A DNA stretch of 64,000 nucleotides from Smallanthus sonchifolius (GCA_023525975.1 CM042035.1:25036001-25100000), one strand, 5' to 3'; numbered from the stretch's first letter, positions 34,048 through 45,744 are shown. Notes: generated by a model from the sequence alone, not told the origin. Program-made: numbers and translations.

Positions 34048-34436
34048 GAAATAACTCTTTCAGTCTATTACTTTATCCCCTTCCACACATGACTCATTTT
34101 TACTTGCATTCTCCTCTTGCGCGCTCGTTCCGCCTTACGTCAACACGTGCGTCACCCGCCGGCGAGCGTTTAGTTCTTATACTTCCTTGTACAAAACATA
34201 TTCCCACGCTCACCCGGGGAATAAGAATAATTTACTAGTATATGAAGACACACGTGTTCCACTCGACGTCTAAACGTGTGTCTCCCGCGATCGGGCGTTC
34301 CCCGACACGGACCGGCGCGCCCGAGTCTTTACGTACGTTGACCGTTTTTTGACAAAAACTTGTTACGCCCACGCCCGCTTGCAAAATAATCAACGGGTGA
34401 CGTTGTTTTGAGTAAAAAAAATAATTACTTAAAAAA

Positions 34437-34556
34437 GGGGTTGCAACACGAGGACTTCCTAGGGGGTCACCCATCCTAGTACTACTCTCGCCCAAGCACG
34501 CTTAACTGCGGAGTTCTGATGGGATCCGGTGCTTTAGTACTGGTATAATCGCAACC
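34437..34556 (-). rRNA. 5S: 5S rRNA, copy 68
   Basis: C10T, C18T and G97A. 3' spacer 34048-34436, class B. Confidence 0.95.
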
Positions 34557-34946
34557 GAAATAACTCTTTCATTCTATTACTTTATCCCCTTCCACACATG
34601 ACTCATTTTTACTTGCATTCTCCTCTTGCGCGCGCGTTCCGCCTTACGTCAACACGTGCGTCACCCGCCGGCGAGCGTTTAGTTCTTATACTTCCTTGTA
34701 CAAAACATATTCCCAAGCTCACCCGGGGCGTAAGAATAATTGACTAGTATATGAAGACACACGTGTTCCACTCGACGTCTAAACGTGTGTCTCCCGCGAT
34801 CGGGCGTTCCCCGACACGGACCCCGCGCGCCCGAGTCTTTACGTACGTTGACCGTTTTTTGACAAAAACTTGTTACGCCCACGCCCGCTTGCAAAATAAT
34901 CAACGGGTGACGTTGTTTTGAGTAAAAAAAATAATTACTTAAAAAA

Positions 34947-35066
34947 GGGGTTGCAACACGAGGACTTCCCAGGGGGTCACCCATCCTAGTACTACTCTCG
35001 CCCAGGCACGCTTAACTGCGGAGTTCTGATGGGATCCGGTGCTTTAGTACTGGTATGATCGCAACC
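34947..35066 (-). rRNA. 5S: 5S rRNA, copy 69
   Basis: C18T and T62C. 3' spacer 34557-34946, class B, one extra C at ggaccccgcg. Confidence 0.95.
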
Positions 35067-35453
35067 GAAATAACTCTTCCATTCTATTAATTTATCCCCT
35101 TCCACACATGACTCATTTTTACTTGCATTCTACTCTTGCGCGCGCGTTCCGCCTTACGTCAACACGTGCGTCACCCGCCGGCGAGCGTTTAGTTCTTATA
35201 CTTCCTTGTACAAAACATATTCCCACGCTCACCCGAGGCGTAAGAATAATTGACTAGTATATGAAGACACACGTGTTCCACTCGACGTCTAACCGTGTGT
35301 CTCCCGCGATCGGGCGTTCCCCGACACGGACCCGCGCGCCCGAGTCTTTACGTACGTTAACCATTTTTTGACAAAAACTCGTTACGCCCACGTCCGCTTG
35401 CATAATAATCAACGGATGACGTTGTTTAGAGTAAAAAAAAATAAATTAAAAAA

Positions 35454-35573
35454 GGGGTTGCAACACGAGGACTTCCCAGGGGGTCACCCATCCTAGTACT
35501 ACTCTCGCCCAAGCACGCTTAACTGCGGAGTTCTGATGGGATCCGGTGCTTTAGTGCTGGTATGATCGCAACC
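35454..35573 (-). rRNA. 5S: 5S rRNA, copy 70
   Basis: Identical to copy 1. 3' spacer 35067-35453, class A with tctactcttg. Confidence 0.98.
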
Positions 35574-35957
35574 GAAATAACTCTTTCAGTCTATTACTTT
35601 ATCCCCTTCCACACATGACTCATTTTTACTTGCATTCTCCTCTTGCGCGCTCGTTCCGCCTTACGTCAACACGTGCGTCACCCGCCGGCGAGCGTTTAGT
35701 TCTTATACTTCCTTGTACAAAACATATTCCCACGCTCACCCGGGGCGTAAGAATAATTGACTAGTATATGAAGACACACGTGTTCCACTCGACGTCTAAC
35801 CGTGTGTCTCCCGCGATCGGGCGTTCCCCGACACGGACCCGCGCGCTCGAGTCGTTACGTACGTTGACCGTTTTTTGACAAAAACTTGTTACGCCCACGC
35901 CCGCATGCAAAATAATCAACGGGTGACGTTGTTTTGAGTAAAAAAAAATAATTACTT

Positions 35958-35963
35958 AAAAGA
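35958..35963 (-). terminator. Interrupted terminator of copy 71
   Basis: The T6 run directly after the gene reads TCTTTT, leaving only four T in a row. The distal T run of this spacer remains, so readthrough would be short. Confidence 0.8.
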
Positions 35964-36083
35964 GGGGTTGCAACACAAGGACTTCCCAGGGGGTCACCCA
36001 TCCTAGTACTACTATCGCCCAAGCACGCTTAACTGCGGAGTTCTGATGGGATCCGGTGCTTTAGTGCTGGTATGATCGCAACC
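35964..36083 (-). rRNA. 5S: 5S rRNA, copy 71 (intermediate-element variant, broken T run)
   Basis: G70T and C107T, followed by TCTTTT instead of T6. 3' spacer 35574-35963, class B with gcatgcaaaa. Confidence 0.95.
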
Positions 36084-36472
36084 GAAATAACTCTTTCATT
36101 CTATTACTTTATCCCCTTCCACACATGACTCATTTTTACTTGCATTCTCCTCTTGCGCGCGCGTTCCGCCTTACGTCAACACGTGCGTCACCCGCCGGCG
36201 AGCGTTTAGTTCTTATACTTCCTTGTACAAAACATATTCCCACGCTCACCCGGGGGGTAAGAATAATTGACTAGTATATGAAGACACACGTGTTCCACTC
36301 GACGTCTAAACGTGTGTCTCCCGCGATCGGGCGTTCCCCGACACGGACCCGCGCGCCCGAGTCTTTACGTACGTTGACCGTTTTTTGACAAAAACTTGTT
36401 ACGCCCACGCCCGCTTGCAAAATAATCAACGGGTGACGTTGTTTTGAGTAAAAAAAATAATTACTTAAAAAA

Positions 36473-36592
36473 GGGGTTGCAACACGAGGACTTCCCAGGG
36501 GGTCACCCATCCTAGTACTACTCTCGCCCAGGCACGCTTAACTGCGGAGTTCTGATGGGATCCGGTGCTTTAGTACTGGTATGATCGCAACC
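36473..36592 (-). rRNA. 5S: 5S rRNA, copy 72
   Basis: C18T and T62C. 3' spacer 36084-36472, class B. Confidence 0.95.
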
Positions 36593-36979
36593 GAAATAAC
36601 TCTTCCATTCTATTAATTTATCCCCTTCCACACATGACTCATTTTTACTTGCATTCTACTCTTGCGCGCGCGTTCCGCCTTACGTCAACACGTGCGTCAC
36701 CCGCCGGCGAGCGTTTAGTTCTTATACTTCCTTGTACAAAACATATTCCCACGCTCACCCGAGGCGTAAGAATAATTGACTAGTATATGAAGACACACGT
36801 GTTCCACTCGACGTCTAACCGTGTGTCTCCCGCGATCGGGCGTTCCCCGACACGGACCCGCGCGCCCGAGTCTTTACGTACGTTAACCATTTTTTGACAA
36901 AAACTCGTTACGCCCACGTCCGCTTGCATAATAATCAACGGATGACGTTGTTTAGAGTAAAAAAAAATAAATTAAAAAA

Positions 36980-37099
36980 GGGGTTGCAACACGAGGACTT
37001 CCCAGGGGGTCACCCATCCTAGTACTACTCTCGCCCAAGCACGCTTAACTGCGGAGTTCTGATGGGATCCGGTGCTTTAGTGCTGGTATGATCGCAACC
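36980..37099 (-). rRNA. 5S: 5S rRNA, copy 73
   Basis: Identical to copy 1. 3' spacer 36593-36979, class A with tctactcttg. Confidence 0.98.
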
Positions 37100-37483
37100 G
37101 AAATAACTCTTTCAGTCTATTACTTTATCCCCTTCCACACATGACTCATTTTTACTTGCATTCTCCTCTTGCGCGCTCGTTCCGCCTTACGTCAACACGT
37201 GCGTCACCCGCCGGCGAGCGTTTAGTTCTTATACTTCCTTGTACAAAACATATTCCCACGCTCACCCGGGGCGTAAGAATAATTGACTAGTATATGAAGA
37301 CACACGTGTTCCACTCGACGTCTAACCGTGTGTCTCCCGCGATCGGGCGTTCCCCGACACGGACCCGCGCGCTCGAGTCGTTACGTACGTTGACCGTTTT
37401 TTGACAAAAACTTGTTACGCCCACGCCCGCATGCAAAATAATCAACGGGTGACGTTGTTTTGAGTAAAAAAAAATAATTACTT

Positions 37484-37489
37484 AAAAGA
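37484..37489 (-). terminator. Interrupted terminator of copy 74
   Basis: Same TCTTTT change as copy 71, inherited in the 3-unit duplication. Confidence 0.8.
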
Positions 37490-37609
37490 GGGGTTGCAAC
37501 ACAAGGACTTCCCAGGGGGTCACCCATCCTAGTACTACTATCGCCCAAGCACGCTTAACTGCGGAGTTCTGATGGGATCCGGTGCTTTAGTGCTGGTATG
37601 ATCGCAACC
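37490..37609 (-). rRNA. 5S: 5S rRNA, copy 74 (intermediate-element variant, broken T run)
   Basis: G70T and C107T with the TCTTTT terminator, as copy 71. 3' spacer 37100-37489, class B. Confidence 0.95.
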
Positions 37610-37999
37610 GAAATAACTCTTTCATTCTATTACTTTATCCCCTTCCACACATGACTCATTTTTACTTGCATTCTCCTCTTGCGCGCGCGTTCCGCCTTAC
37701 GTCAACACGTGCGTCACCCGCCGGCGAGCGTTTAGTTCTTATACTTCCTTGTACAAAACATATTCCCACGCTCACCCGGGGGGTAAGAATAATTGACTAG
37801 TATATGAAGACACACGTGTTCCACTCGACGTCTAAACGTGTGTCTCCCGCGATCGGGCGTTCCTCGACACGGACCCGCGCGCCCGAGTCTTTACGTACGT
37901 TGACCGTTTTTTAACAAAAACTCGTTACGCCCACTCCCGCTTGGATAATAATCAACGGGTGACGTTGTTTAGAGTAAAAAAAAATAATAACTTAAAAAA

Positions 38000-38119
38000 G
38001 GAGTTGCAACACGAGGACTTCCCAGGGGGTCACCCATCCTAGTACTACTCTCGCCCAAGCACGCTTAACTACGGAGTTCTGATGGGATCCGGTGCTTTAG
38101 TGCTGGTATGATCGCAACC
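38000..38119 (-). rRNA. 5S: 5S rRNA, copy 75
   Basis: C49T and C118T. 3' spacer 37610-37999, class C. Confidence 0.96.
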
Positions 38120-38508
38120 GAAATAACTTTTCCATTCTATTACTTTATCCCCTTCCACACATGACTCATTTTTAATAGCATTCTCCTCTTGCGCGAGCGT
38201 TCCGCCTTACGTCAACACGTGCGTCACCCGCCGGCGAGCGTTTAGTTCTTATACTTCCTAGTACAAAACATATTCCCACGCTCACCCGAGGCGTAAGAAT
38301 AATTGACTAGTATAAGAAGACACACGTGTTCCACTCGACGTCTAACCGTGTGTCTCCCGCGATCGGGCGTTCCCCGACACGGACCCGCGCGCCCGAGTCT
38401 TTACGTACGTTGACCGTTTTTTGACAAAAACTCGTTACGCCTACGCCCGCTTGCAAAATAATCAACGGGTGACGTTGTTTTGAGTAAAAATAATAATAAC
38501 TTAAAAAA

Positions 38509-38628
38509 GGGGTTGCAACACGAGGACTTCCCAGGGGGTCACCCATCCTAGTACTACTCTCGCCCAAGCACGCTTAACTGCGGAGTTCTGATGGGATCCG
38601 GTGCTTTAGTGCTGGTATGATCGCAACC
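38509..38628 (-). rRNA. 5S: 5S rRNA, copy 76
   Basis: Identical to copy 1; the G82A expected at this place in the block order is absent. 3' spacer 38120-38508, class B2, with the distal T run interrupted (taaaaataataa) and gcgcgagcg in the GC run. Confidence 0.97.
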
Positions 38629-39015
38629 GAAATAACTCTTTCAGTCTATTACTTTATCCCCTTCCACACATGACTCATTTTTACTTGCATTCTCCTCTTG
38701 AGCGCGCGTTCCGCCTTACGTCAACACGTGCGTCACCCGCCGGCGAGCGCTAAGTTCTTATACTTCCAAGTACAAAACATATTCCCACGCTCACCCGAGG
38801 CGTAAGAATAATTGACTAGTATAAGAAGACACACGTGTTCCACTCGACGTCTAACCGTGTGTCTCCCGCGATCGGGCGTTCCCCGACACGGACCCGCGCG
38901 CCCGAGTCTTTACGTACGTTAACCGTTTTTTGACAAAAACTCGTTACGCCCACGTCCGCTTGCATAATAATCAACGGATGACGTTGTTTAGAGTAAAAAA
39001 AAATAAATTAAAAAA

Positions 39016-39136
39016 GGAGTTGCAACACGAGGACTTCCCAGGGGGTCACCCATCCTAGTACTACTCTCGCTCAAGCACGCTTAACTGCGAAGTTCTGATG
39101 GGATCCGGTGCTTTAGTGCTTGGTATGATCGCAACC
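39016..39136 (-). rRNA. 5S: 5S rRNA, copy 77 (one-base insertion)
   Basis: The only length variant: 121 nt. One A is inserted at nt 16-17, giving CCAAGCAC, plus C46T, G65A and C118T. The extra A could pair with a T that is otherwise bulged in helix II (nt 62-63), so the fold may survive. 3' spacer 38629-39015, class A with ttgagcgcgcg. Confidence 0.94.
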
Positions 39137-39523
39137 GAAATAATTCTTTCATTCTATTACTTTATCACCTTCCACACATGACTCATTTTTACTTGCATTC
39201 TCCTCTTGCGCGCGCGTTCCGCCTTACGTCAACACGTGCGTCACCCGCCGGCGAGCGTTTAGTTCTTATACTTCCTTGTACAAAACATATTCCCACGCTC
39301 ATCCGAGGCGTAAGAATAATTGACTAGTATATGAAGACACACGTGTTCCACTCGACGTCTAACCGTGTGTCTCCCGCGATCGGGCGTTCCCCGACACGGA
39401 CCCGCGCGCCCGAGTCTTTACGTACGTTATCCATTTTTTGACAAAAACTCGTTACGCCCACGTCCGCTTGCATAATAATCAACAGATGACGTTGTTTAGA
39501 GTAAAAAAAAATAAATTAAAAAA

Positions 39524-39643
39524 GGGGTTGCAACACGAGGACTTCCCAGGGGGTCACCCATCCTAGTACTACTCTCGCCCAAGCACGCTTAACTGCGGAG
39601 TTCTAATGGGATCCGGTGCTTTAGTGCTGGTATGATCGCAACC
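39524..39643 (-). rRNA. 5S: 5S rRNA, copy 78
   Basis: C39T. 3' spacer 39137-39523, class A with private ctcatccgagg and gttatcc. Confidence 0.96.
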
Positions 39644-40033
39644 GAATTAACTCTTTCAGTCTATTACTTTATCCCCTTCCACACATGACTCATTTTTACT
39701 TGCATTCTCTTCTTGCGCGCGCGTTCCGCCTTACGTCAACACGTGCGTCACCCGCCGGCGAGCGTTTAGTTCTTATACTTCCTTGTACAAAACATATTCC
39801 CACGCTCACCCGGGGCGTAAGAATAATTGACTAGTATATGAAGACACACGTGTTCCACTCGACGTCTAACCGTGTGTCTCCCGCGATCGGGCGTTCCCCG
39901 ACACGGACCCGCGCGCCCGAGTCGTTACGTACGTTGACCGTTTTTTGACAAAAACTTGTTACGCCCACGCCCGCTTGCAAAATAATCAACGGGTGACGTT
40001 GTTTTGAGTAAAAAAAAATAATTACTTAAAAAA

Positions 40034-40153
40034 GGGGTTGCAACACAAGGACTTCACAGGGGGTCACCCATCCTAGTACTACTATCGCCCAAGCACGCTT
40101 AACTGCGGAGTTCTGATGGGATCCGGTGCTTTAGTGCTGGTATGATCGCAACC
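40034..40153 (-). rRNA. 5S: 5S rRNA, copy 79 (intermediate-element variant)
   Basis: G70T, G98T and C107T. 3' spacer 39644-40033, class B. Confidence 0.95.
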
Positions 40154-40542
40154 GAAATAACTCTTTCATTCTATTACTTTATCCCCTTCCACACATGACT
40201 CATTTTTACTTGCATTCTCCTCTTGCGCGCGCGTTCCGCCTTACGTCAACACGTGCGTCACCCGCCGGCGAGCGTTTAGTTCTTATACTTCCTTGTACAA
40301 AACATATTCCCACGCTCACCCGGGGCGTAAGAATAATTGACTAGTATATGAAGACACACGTGTTCCACTCGACGTCTAAACGTGTGTCTCCCGCGATCGG
40401 GCGTTCCCCGACACGGACCGGCGCGCCCGAGTCTTTACGTACGTTGACCGTTTTTTGACAAAAACTTGTTACGCCCACGCCCGCTTGCAAAATAATCAAC
40501 GGGTGACGTTGTTTTGAGTAAAAAAAATATCTACTTAAAAAA

Positions 40543-40662
40543 GGGGTTGCAACACGAGGACTTCCCAGGGGGTCACCCATCCTAGTACTACTCTCGCCCA
40601 AGCACGCTTAACTGCGGAGTTCTGATGGGATCCGGTGCTTTAGTGCTGGTATGATCGCAACC
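40543..40662 (-). rRNA. 5S: 5S rRNA, copy 80
   Basis: Identical to copy 1, although by block order C92A+C18T would be expected here. 3' spacer 40154-40542, class B with private aatatctactt. Confidence 0.97.
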
Positions 40663-41051
40663 GAAATAACTCTTTCAGTCTATTACTTTATCCCCTTCCA
40701 CACATGACTCATTTTTACTTGCATTCTCCTCTTGCGCGCGCGTTCCGCCTTACGTCAACACGTGCGTCACCCGCCGGCGAGCGTTTAGTTCTTATACTTC
40801 CTTGTACAAAACATATTCCCACGCTCACCCGGGGCATAAGAATAATTGACTAGTATATGAAGACACACGTGTTCCATCGACGTCTAACCGTGTGTCTCCC
40901 GCGATCGGGCGTTCCCCGACACGGACCCGCGCGCCCGAGTCGTTACGTACGTTGACCGTTTTTTGACAAAAACTTGTTACGCCCACGCCCGCTTGCAAAA
41001 TAATCAACGGGTGACGTTGTTTTGAGTAAAAAAAAATAATTACTTAAAAAA

Positions 41052-41171
41052 GGGGTTGCAACACAAGGACTTCCCAGGGGGTCACCCATCCTAGTACTAC
41101 TATCGCCCAAGCACGCTTAACTGCGGAGTTCTGATGGGATCCGGTGCTTTAGTGCTGGTATGATCGCAACC
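41052..41171 (-). rRNA. 5S: 5S rRNA, copy 81 (intermediate-element variant)
   Basis: G70T and C107T. 3' spacer 40663-41051, class B with ccatcgacg. Confidence 0.96.
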
Positions 41172-41561
41172 GAAATAACTCTTTCATTCTATTACTTTAT
41201 CCCATTCCACACATGACTCATTTTTAATTGCATTCTCCTCTTGCGCGCGCGTTCCGCCTTACGTCAACACGTGCGTCACCCGCCGGCGAGCGTTTAGTTC
41301 TTATACTTCCTAGTACAAAACATATTCCCACGCTCACCCGAGGCGTAAGAATAATTGACTAGTATAAGAAGACACACGTGTTCCACTCGACGTCTAAACG
41401 TGTGTCTCCCGCGATCGGGCGTTCCCCGACACGGACCCGCGCGCCCGAGTCTTTACGTACGTTGACCGTTTTTTGACAAAAAACTCGTTACGCCTACTCC
41501 CGCTTGCAAAATAATCAACGGGTGACGTTGTTTTGAGTAAAAAAAATAATAACTTAAAAAA

Positions 41562-41681
41562 GGGGTTGCAACACGAGGACTTCCCATGGGGTCACCCATC
41601 CTAGTACTACTCTCGCCCAAGCACGCTTAACTGCGGAGTTCTGATGGGATCCGGTGCTTTAGTGCTGGTATGATCGCAACC
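41562..41681 (-). rRNA. 5S: 5S rRNA, copy 82
   Basis: C95A, unique, in the C box. 3' spacer 41172-41561, class B2. Confidence 0.95.
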
Positions 41682-42068
41682 GAAATAACTCTTTCAGTCT
41701 ATTACTTTATCCCATTCCACACATGACTCATTTTTAATTGCATTCTCCTCTTGCGCGCGCGTTCCGCCTTACGTCAACACGTGCGTCACCCGCCGGCGAG
41801 CGTTTAGTTCTTATACTTCCTTGTACAAAACATATTCCCACGCTCACCCGAGGCGTAAGAATAATTGACTAGTATATGAAGACACACGTGTTCCACTCGA
41901 CGTCTAACCGTGTGTCTCCCGCGATCGGGCGTTCCCCGACACGGACCCGCGCGCCCGAGTCTTTACGTACGTTAACCGTTTTTTGACAAAAACTCGTTAC
42001 GCCCACGTCCGCTTGCATAATAATCAACGGATGACGTTGTTTAGAGTAAAAAAAAATAAATTAAAAAA

Positions 42069-42188
42069 GGGGTTGCAACACGAGTACTTCCCAGGGGGTC
42101 ACCCATCCTAGTACTACTCTCGCCCAAGCACGCTTAACTGCGGAGTTCTGATGGGATCCGATGCTTTAGTGCTGGTATGATCGCAACC
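42069..42188 (-). rRNA. 5S: 5S rRNA, copy 83
   Basis: C28T and C104A, joining marks otherwise seen apart in copies 2/6 and 11; looks recombinant. 3' spacer 41682-42068, class A with a class-B2/C type left part. Confidence 0.95.
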
Positions 42189-42577
42189 GAAATAACTCTT
42201 TCAGTCTATTACTTTATCCCCTTCCACACATGACTCATTTTTACTTGCATTCTCCTCTTGCGCGCGCGTTCCGCCTTACGTCAACACGTGCGTCACCCGC
42301 CGGCGAGCGTTTAGTTCTTATACTTCCTTGTACAAAACATATTCCCACGCTCACCCGGGGCGTAAGAATAATTGACTAGTATATGAAGACACACGTGTTC
42401 CATCGACGTCTAACCGTGTGTCTCCCGCGATCGGGCGTTCCCCGACACGGACCCGCGCGCCCGAGTCGTTACGTACGTTGACCGTTTTTTGACAAAAACT
42501 TGTTACGCCCACGCCCGCTTGCAAAATAATCAACGGGAGACGTTGTTTTGAGTAAAAAAAAATAATTACTTAAAAAA

Positions 42578-42697
42578 GGGGTTGCAACACAAGGACTTCC
42601 CAGGGGGTCACCCATCCTAGTACTACTATCGCCCAAGCACGCTTAACTGCGGAGTTCTGATGGGATCCGGTGCTTTAGTGCTGGTATGATCGCAACC
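42578..42697 (-). rRNA. 5S: 5S rRNA, copy 84 (intermediate-element variant)
   Basis: G70T and C107T. 3' spacer 42189-42577, class B with private cgggagacg. Confidence 0.96.
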
Positions 42698-43087
42698 GAA
42701 ATAACTCTTTCAGTCTATTACTTTATCCCCTTCCACACATGACTCATTTTTACTTGCATTCTCTTCTTGCGCGCGCGTTCCGCCTTACGTCAACACGTGC
42801 GTCACCCGCCGGCGAGCGTTTAGTTCTTATACTTCCTTGTACAAAACATATTCCCACGCTCACCCGGGGCGTAAGAATAATTGACTAGTATAAGAAGACA
42901 CACGTGTTCCACTCGACGTCTAAACGTGTGTCTCCCGCGATCGGGCGTTCCCCGACACGGACCCGCGCGCCCGAGTCTTTACGTACGTTGACCGTTTTTT
43001 GACAAAAAACTCGTTACGCCTACGCCCGCTTGCAAAATAATCAACGGGTGACGTTGTTTTGAGTAAAAAAAATAATAACTTAAAAAA

Positions 43088-43207
43088 GGGGTTGCAACAC
43101 GAGGACTTCCCAGGGGGTCACCCATCCTAGTACTACTCTCGCCCAAGCACGCTTAACTGCGGAGTTCTGATGGGATCCGGTGCTTTAGTGCTGGTATGAT
43201 CGCAACC
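43088..43207 (-). rRNA. 5S: 5S rRNA, copy 85
   Basis: Identical to copy 1. 3' spacer 42698-43087, class B2. Confidence 0.98.
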
Positions 43208-43595
43208 GAAATAACTCTTTCAGTCTATTACTTTATCCCTTTCCACACATGACTCATTTTTACTTGCATTCTCCTCTTGCGCGCGCGTTCCGCCTTACGT
43301 CAACACGTGCGTCACCCGCCGGCGAGCGCTTAGTTCTTATACTTCCTAGTACAAAACATATTCCCACGCTCACCCGAGGCGTAAGAATAATTGACTAGTA
43401 TAAGAAGACACACGTGTTCCACTCGACGTCTAACCGTGTGTCTCCCGCGATCGGGCGTTCCCCGACACGGACCCGCGCGCCCGAGTCTTTACGTACGTTG
43501 ACCGTTTTTTGACAAAAACTCGTTACGCCCACGTCCGTTTGCATAATAATCAACGGATGACGTTGTTTAGAGTAAAAAAAAAATAAATTAAAAAA

Positions 43596-43715
43596 GGGGT
43601 TGCAACACGAGGACTTCCCAGGGGGTCACCCATCCTAGTACTACTCTCGCCCAAGCACGCTTAACTGCGGAGTTCTGATGGGATCCGGTGCTTTAGTGCT
43701 GGTATGATCGCAACC
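43596..43715 (-). rRNA. 5S: 5S rRNA, copy 86
   Basis: Identical to copy 1. 3' spacer 43208-43595, class A, with tatccctttcc and a ten-base A run as at copy 1. Confidence 0.98.
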
Positions 43716-44102
43716 GAAATAACTCTTTCAGTCTATTACTTTATCCCCTTCCACACATGACTCATTTTTACTTGCATTCTCCTCTTGCGCGCGCGTTCCG
43801 CCTTACGTCAACACGTGCGTCACCCGCCGGCGAGCGTTTAGTTCTTATACTTCCTTATACAAAACATATTCTCACGCTCACCCGAGGCGTAAGAATAATT
43901 GACTAGTATATGAAGACACACGTGTTCCACTCGACGTCTAACCGTGTGTCTCCCACGATCGGGCGTTCCCCGAAACGGACCCGCGCGCCCGAGTCTTTAC
44001 GTACGTTAACCGTTTTTTGACAAAAACTCGTTACGCCCACGTCCGCTTGCATAATAATCAACGGATGACGTTGTTTAGAGTAAAAAAAAATAAATTAAAA
44101 AA

Positions 44103-44222
44103 GGGGTTGCAACACGAGGACTTCCCAGGGGGTCACCCATCCTAGTACTACTCTCGCCCAAGCACGCTTAACTGCGGAGTTCTGATGGGATCCGGTGCTT
44201 TAGTGCTGGTATGATCGCAACC
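44103..44222 (-). rRNA. 5S: 5S rRNA, copy 87
   Basis: Identical to copy 1. 3' spacer 43716-44102, class A, with private ccttatacaa, tcccacgatc and ccgaaacgg. Confidence 0.98.
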
Positions 44223-44603
44223 GAAATAACTCTTTCAGTCTATTACTTTATCCCCTTCCACACATGACTCATTTTTACTTGCATTCTCCTCTTGCGCGCG
44301 CGTTCCGCCTTACGTCAACACGTGCGTCACCCGCCGGCGAGCGTTTAGTTCTTATACTTCCTTGTACAAAACATATTCTCACGCTCACCCGAGGCGTAAG
44401 AATAATTGACTAGTATATGAAGACACACGTGTTCCACTCGACGTCTAACCGTGTGTCTCCCGCGATCGGGCGTTCCCCGACACGGACCCGCGCGCCCGAG
44501 TCTTTACGTACGTTAACCGTTTTTTGACAAAAACTCGTTACGCCCACGTCCGCTTGCATAATAATCAACGGATGACGTTGTTTAGAGTAAAAAAAAATAA
44601 ATT

Positions 44604-44608
44604 AAAAA
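44604..44608 (-). terminator. Shortened terminator of copy 88
   Basis: Five T instead of six after the gene end. Five are still enough for Pol III termination in other systems. Confidence 0.75.
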
Positions 44609-44728
44609 GGGGTTGCAACACGAGGACTTCCCAGGGGGTCACCCATCCTAGTACTACTATCGCCCAAGCACGCTTAACTGCAGAGTTCTGATGGGATCCG
44701 ATGCTTTAGTGCTGGTATGATCGCAACC
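44609..44728 (-). rRNA. 5S: 5S rRNA, copy 88 (recombinant-looking, short T run)
   Basis: C28T, C47T (unique) and G70T, without C107T and with a class A spacer, unlike other G70T genes. Terminator is T5. 3' spacer 44223-44608, 386 bp. Confidence 0.94.
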
Positions 44729-45115
44729 GAAATAACTCTTCCATTCTATTAATTTATCCCCTTCCACACATGACTCATTTTTACTTGCATTCTCCTCTTG
44801 CGCGCGCGTTCCGCCTTACGTCAACACGTGCGTCACCCGCCGACGAGCGTTTAGTTCTTATACTTCCTTGTACAAAACATATTCCCACGCTCACCCGAGG
44901 CGTAAGAATAATTGACTAGTATATGAAGACACACGTGTTCCACTCGACGTCTAACCGTGTGTCTCCCGCGATCGGGCGTTCCCCGACACGGACCCGCGCG
45001 CCCGAGTCTTTACGTACGTTAACCATTTTTTGACAAAAACTCGTTACGCCCACGTCCGCTTGCATAATAATCAACGGATGACGTTGTTTAGAGTAAAAAA
45101 AAATAAATTAAAAAA

Positions 45116-45235
45116 GGGGTTGCAACACGAGGACTTCCCAGGGGGTCACCCATCCTAGTACTACTCTCGCCCAAGCACGCTTAACTGCGGAGTTCTAATG
45201 GGATCCGGTGCTTTAGTGCTTGTATGATCGCAACC
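45116..45235 (-). rRNA. 5S: 5S rRNA, copy 89
   Basis: C15A and C39T. 3' spacer 44729-45115, class A. Confidence 0.96.
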
Positions 45236-45624
45236 GAAATAACTCTTTCAGTCTATTACTTTATCCCCTTCCACACATGACTCATTTTTACTTGTATTCT
45301 CCTCTTGCCCGCGCGTTCCGCCTTACGTCAACACGTGCGTCACCCGCCGGCGAGCGTTTAGTTCTTATACTTCCTTGTACAAAACATATTCCCACGCTCA
45401 CCCGGGGCGTAAGAATAATTGACTAGTATATGAAGACACACGTGTTCCATCGACGTCTAACCGTGTGTCTCCCGCGATCGGGCGTTCCCCGACACGGACC
45501 CGCGCGCCCGAGTCGTTACGTACGTTGACCGTTTTTTGACAAAAACTTGTTACGCCCACGCCCGCTTGCAAAATAATCAACGGGTGACGTTGTTTTGAGT
45601 AAAAAAAAATAATTACTTAAAAAA

Positions 45625-45744
45625 GGGGTTGCAACACAAGGACTTCCCAGGGGGTCACCCATCCTAGTACTACTATCGCCCAAGCACGCTTAACTGCGGA
45701 GTTCTGATGGGATCCGGTGCTTTAGTGCTGGTATGATCGCAACC
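45625..45744 (-). rRNA. 5S: 5S rRNA, copy 90 (intermediate-element variant)
   Basis: G70T and C107T. 3' spacer 45236-45624, class B, with private ttgcccgcgcg. Confidence 0.96.

Larger units (their letters stand above)
34947..36472 (-). repeat. 3-unit duplication, copy 1 (genes 69-71)
   Basis: Order T62C+C18T, consensus, G70T+C107T. It shares with the next three units several rare marks: tctactcttg in the spacer, gctcgagtcg, gcatgcaaaa, and an interrupted terminator in the third unit. Confidence 0.85.
36473..37999 (-). repeat. 3-unit duplication, copy 2 (genes 72-74)
   Basis: Counterparts lie 1526 bp from those of genes 69-71, with all the rare marks repeated. This is probably one of the youngest duplications in the window. 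Confidence 0.85.
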
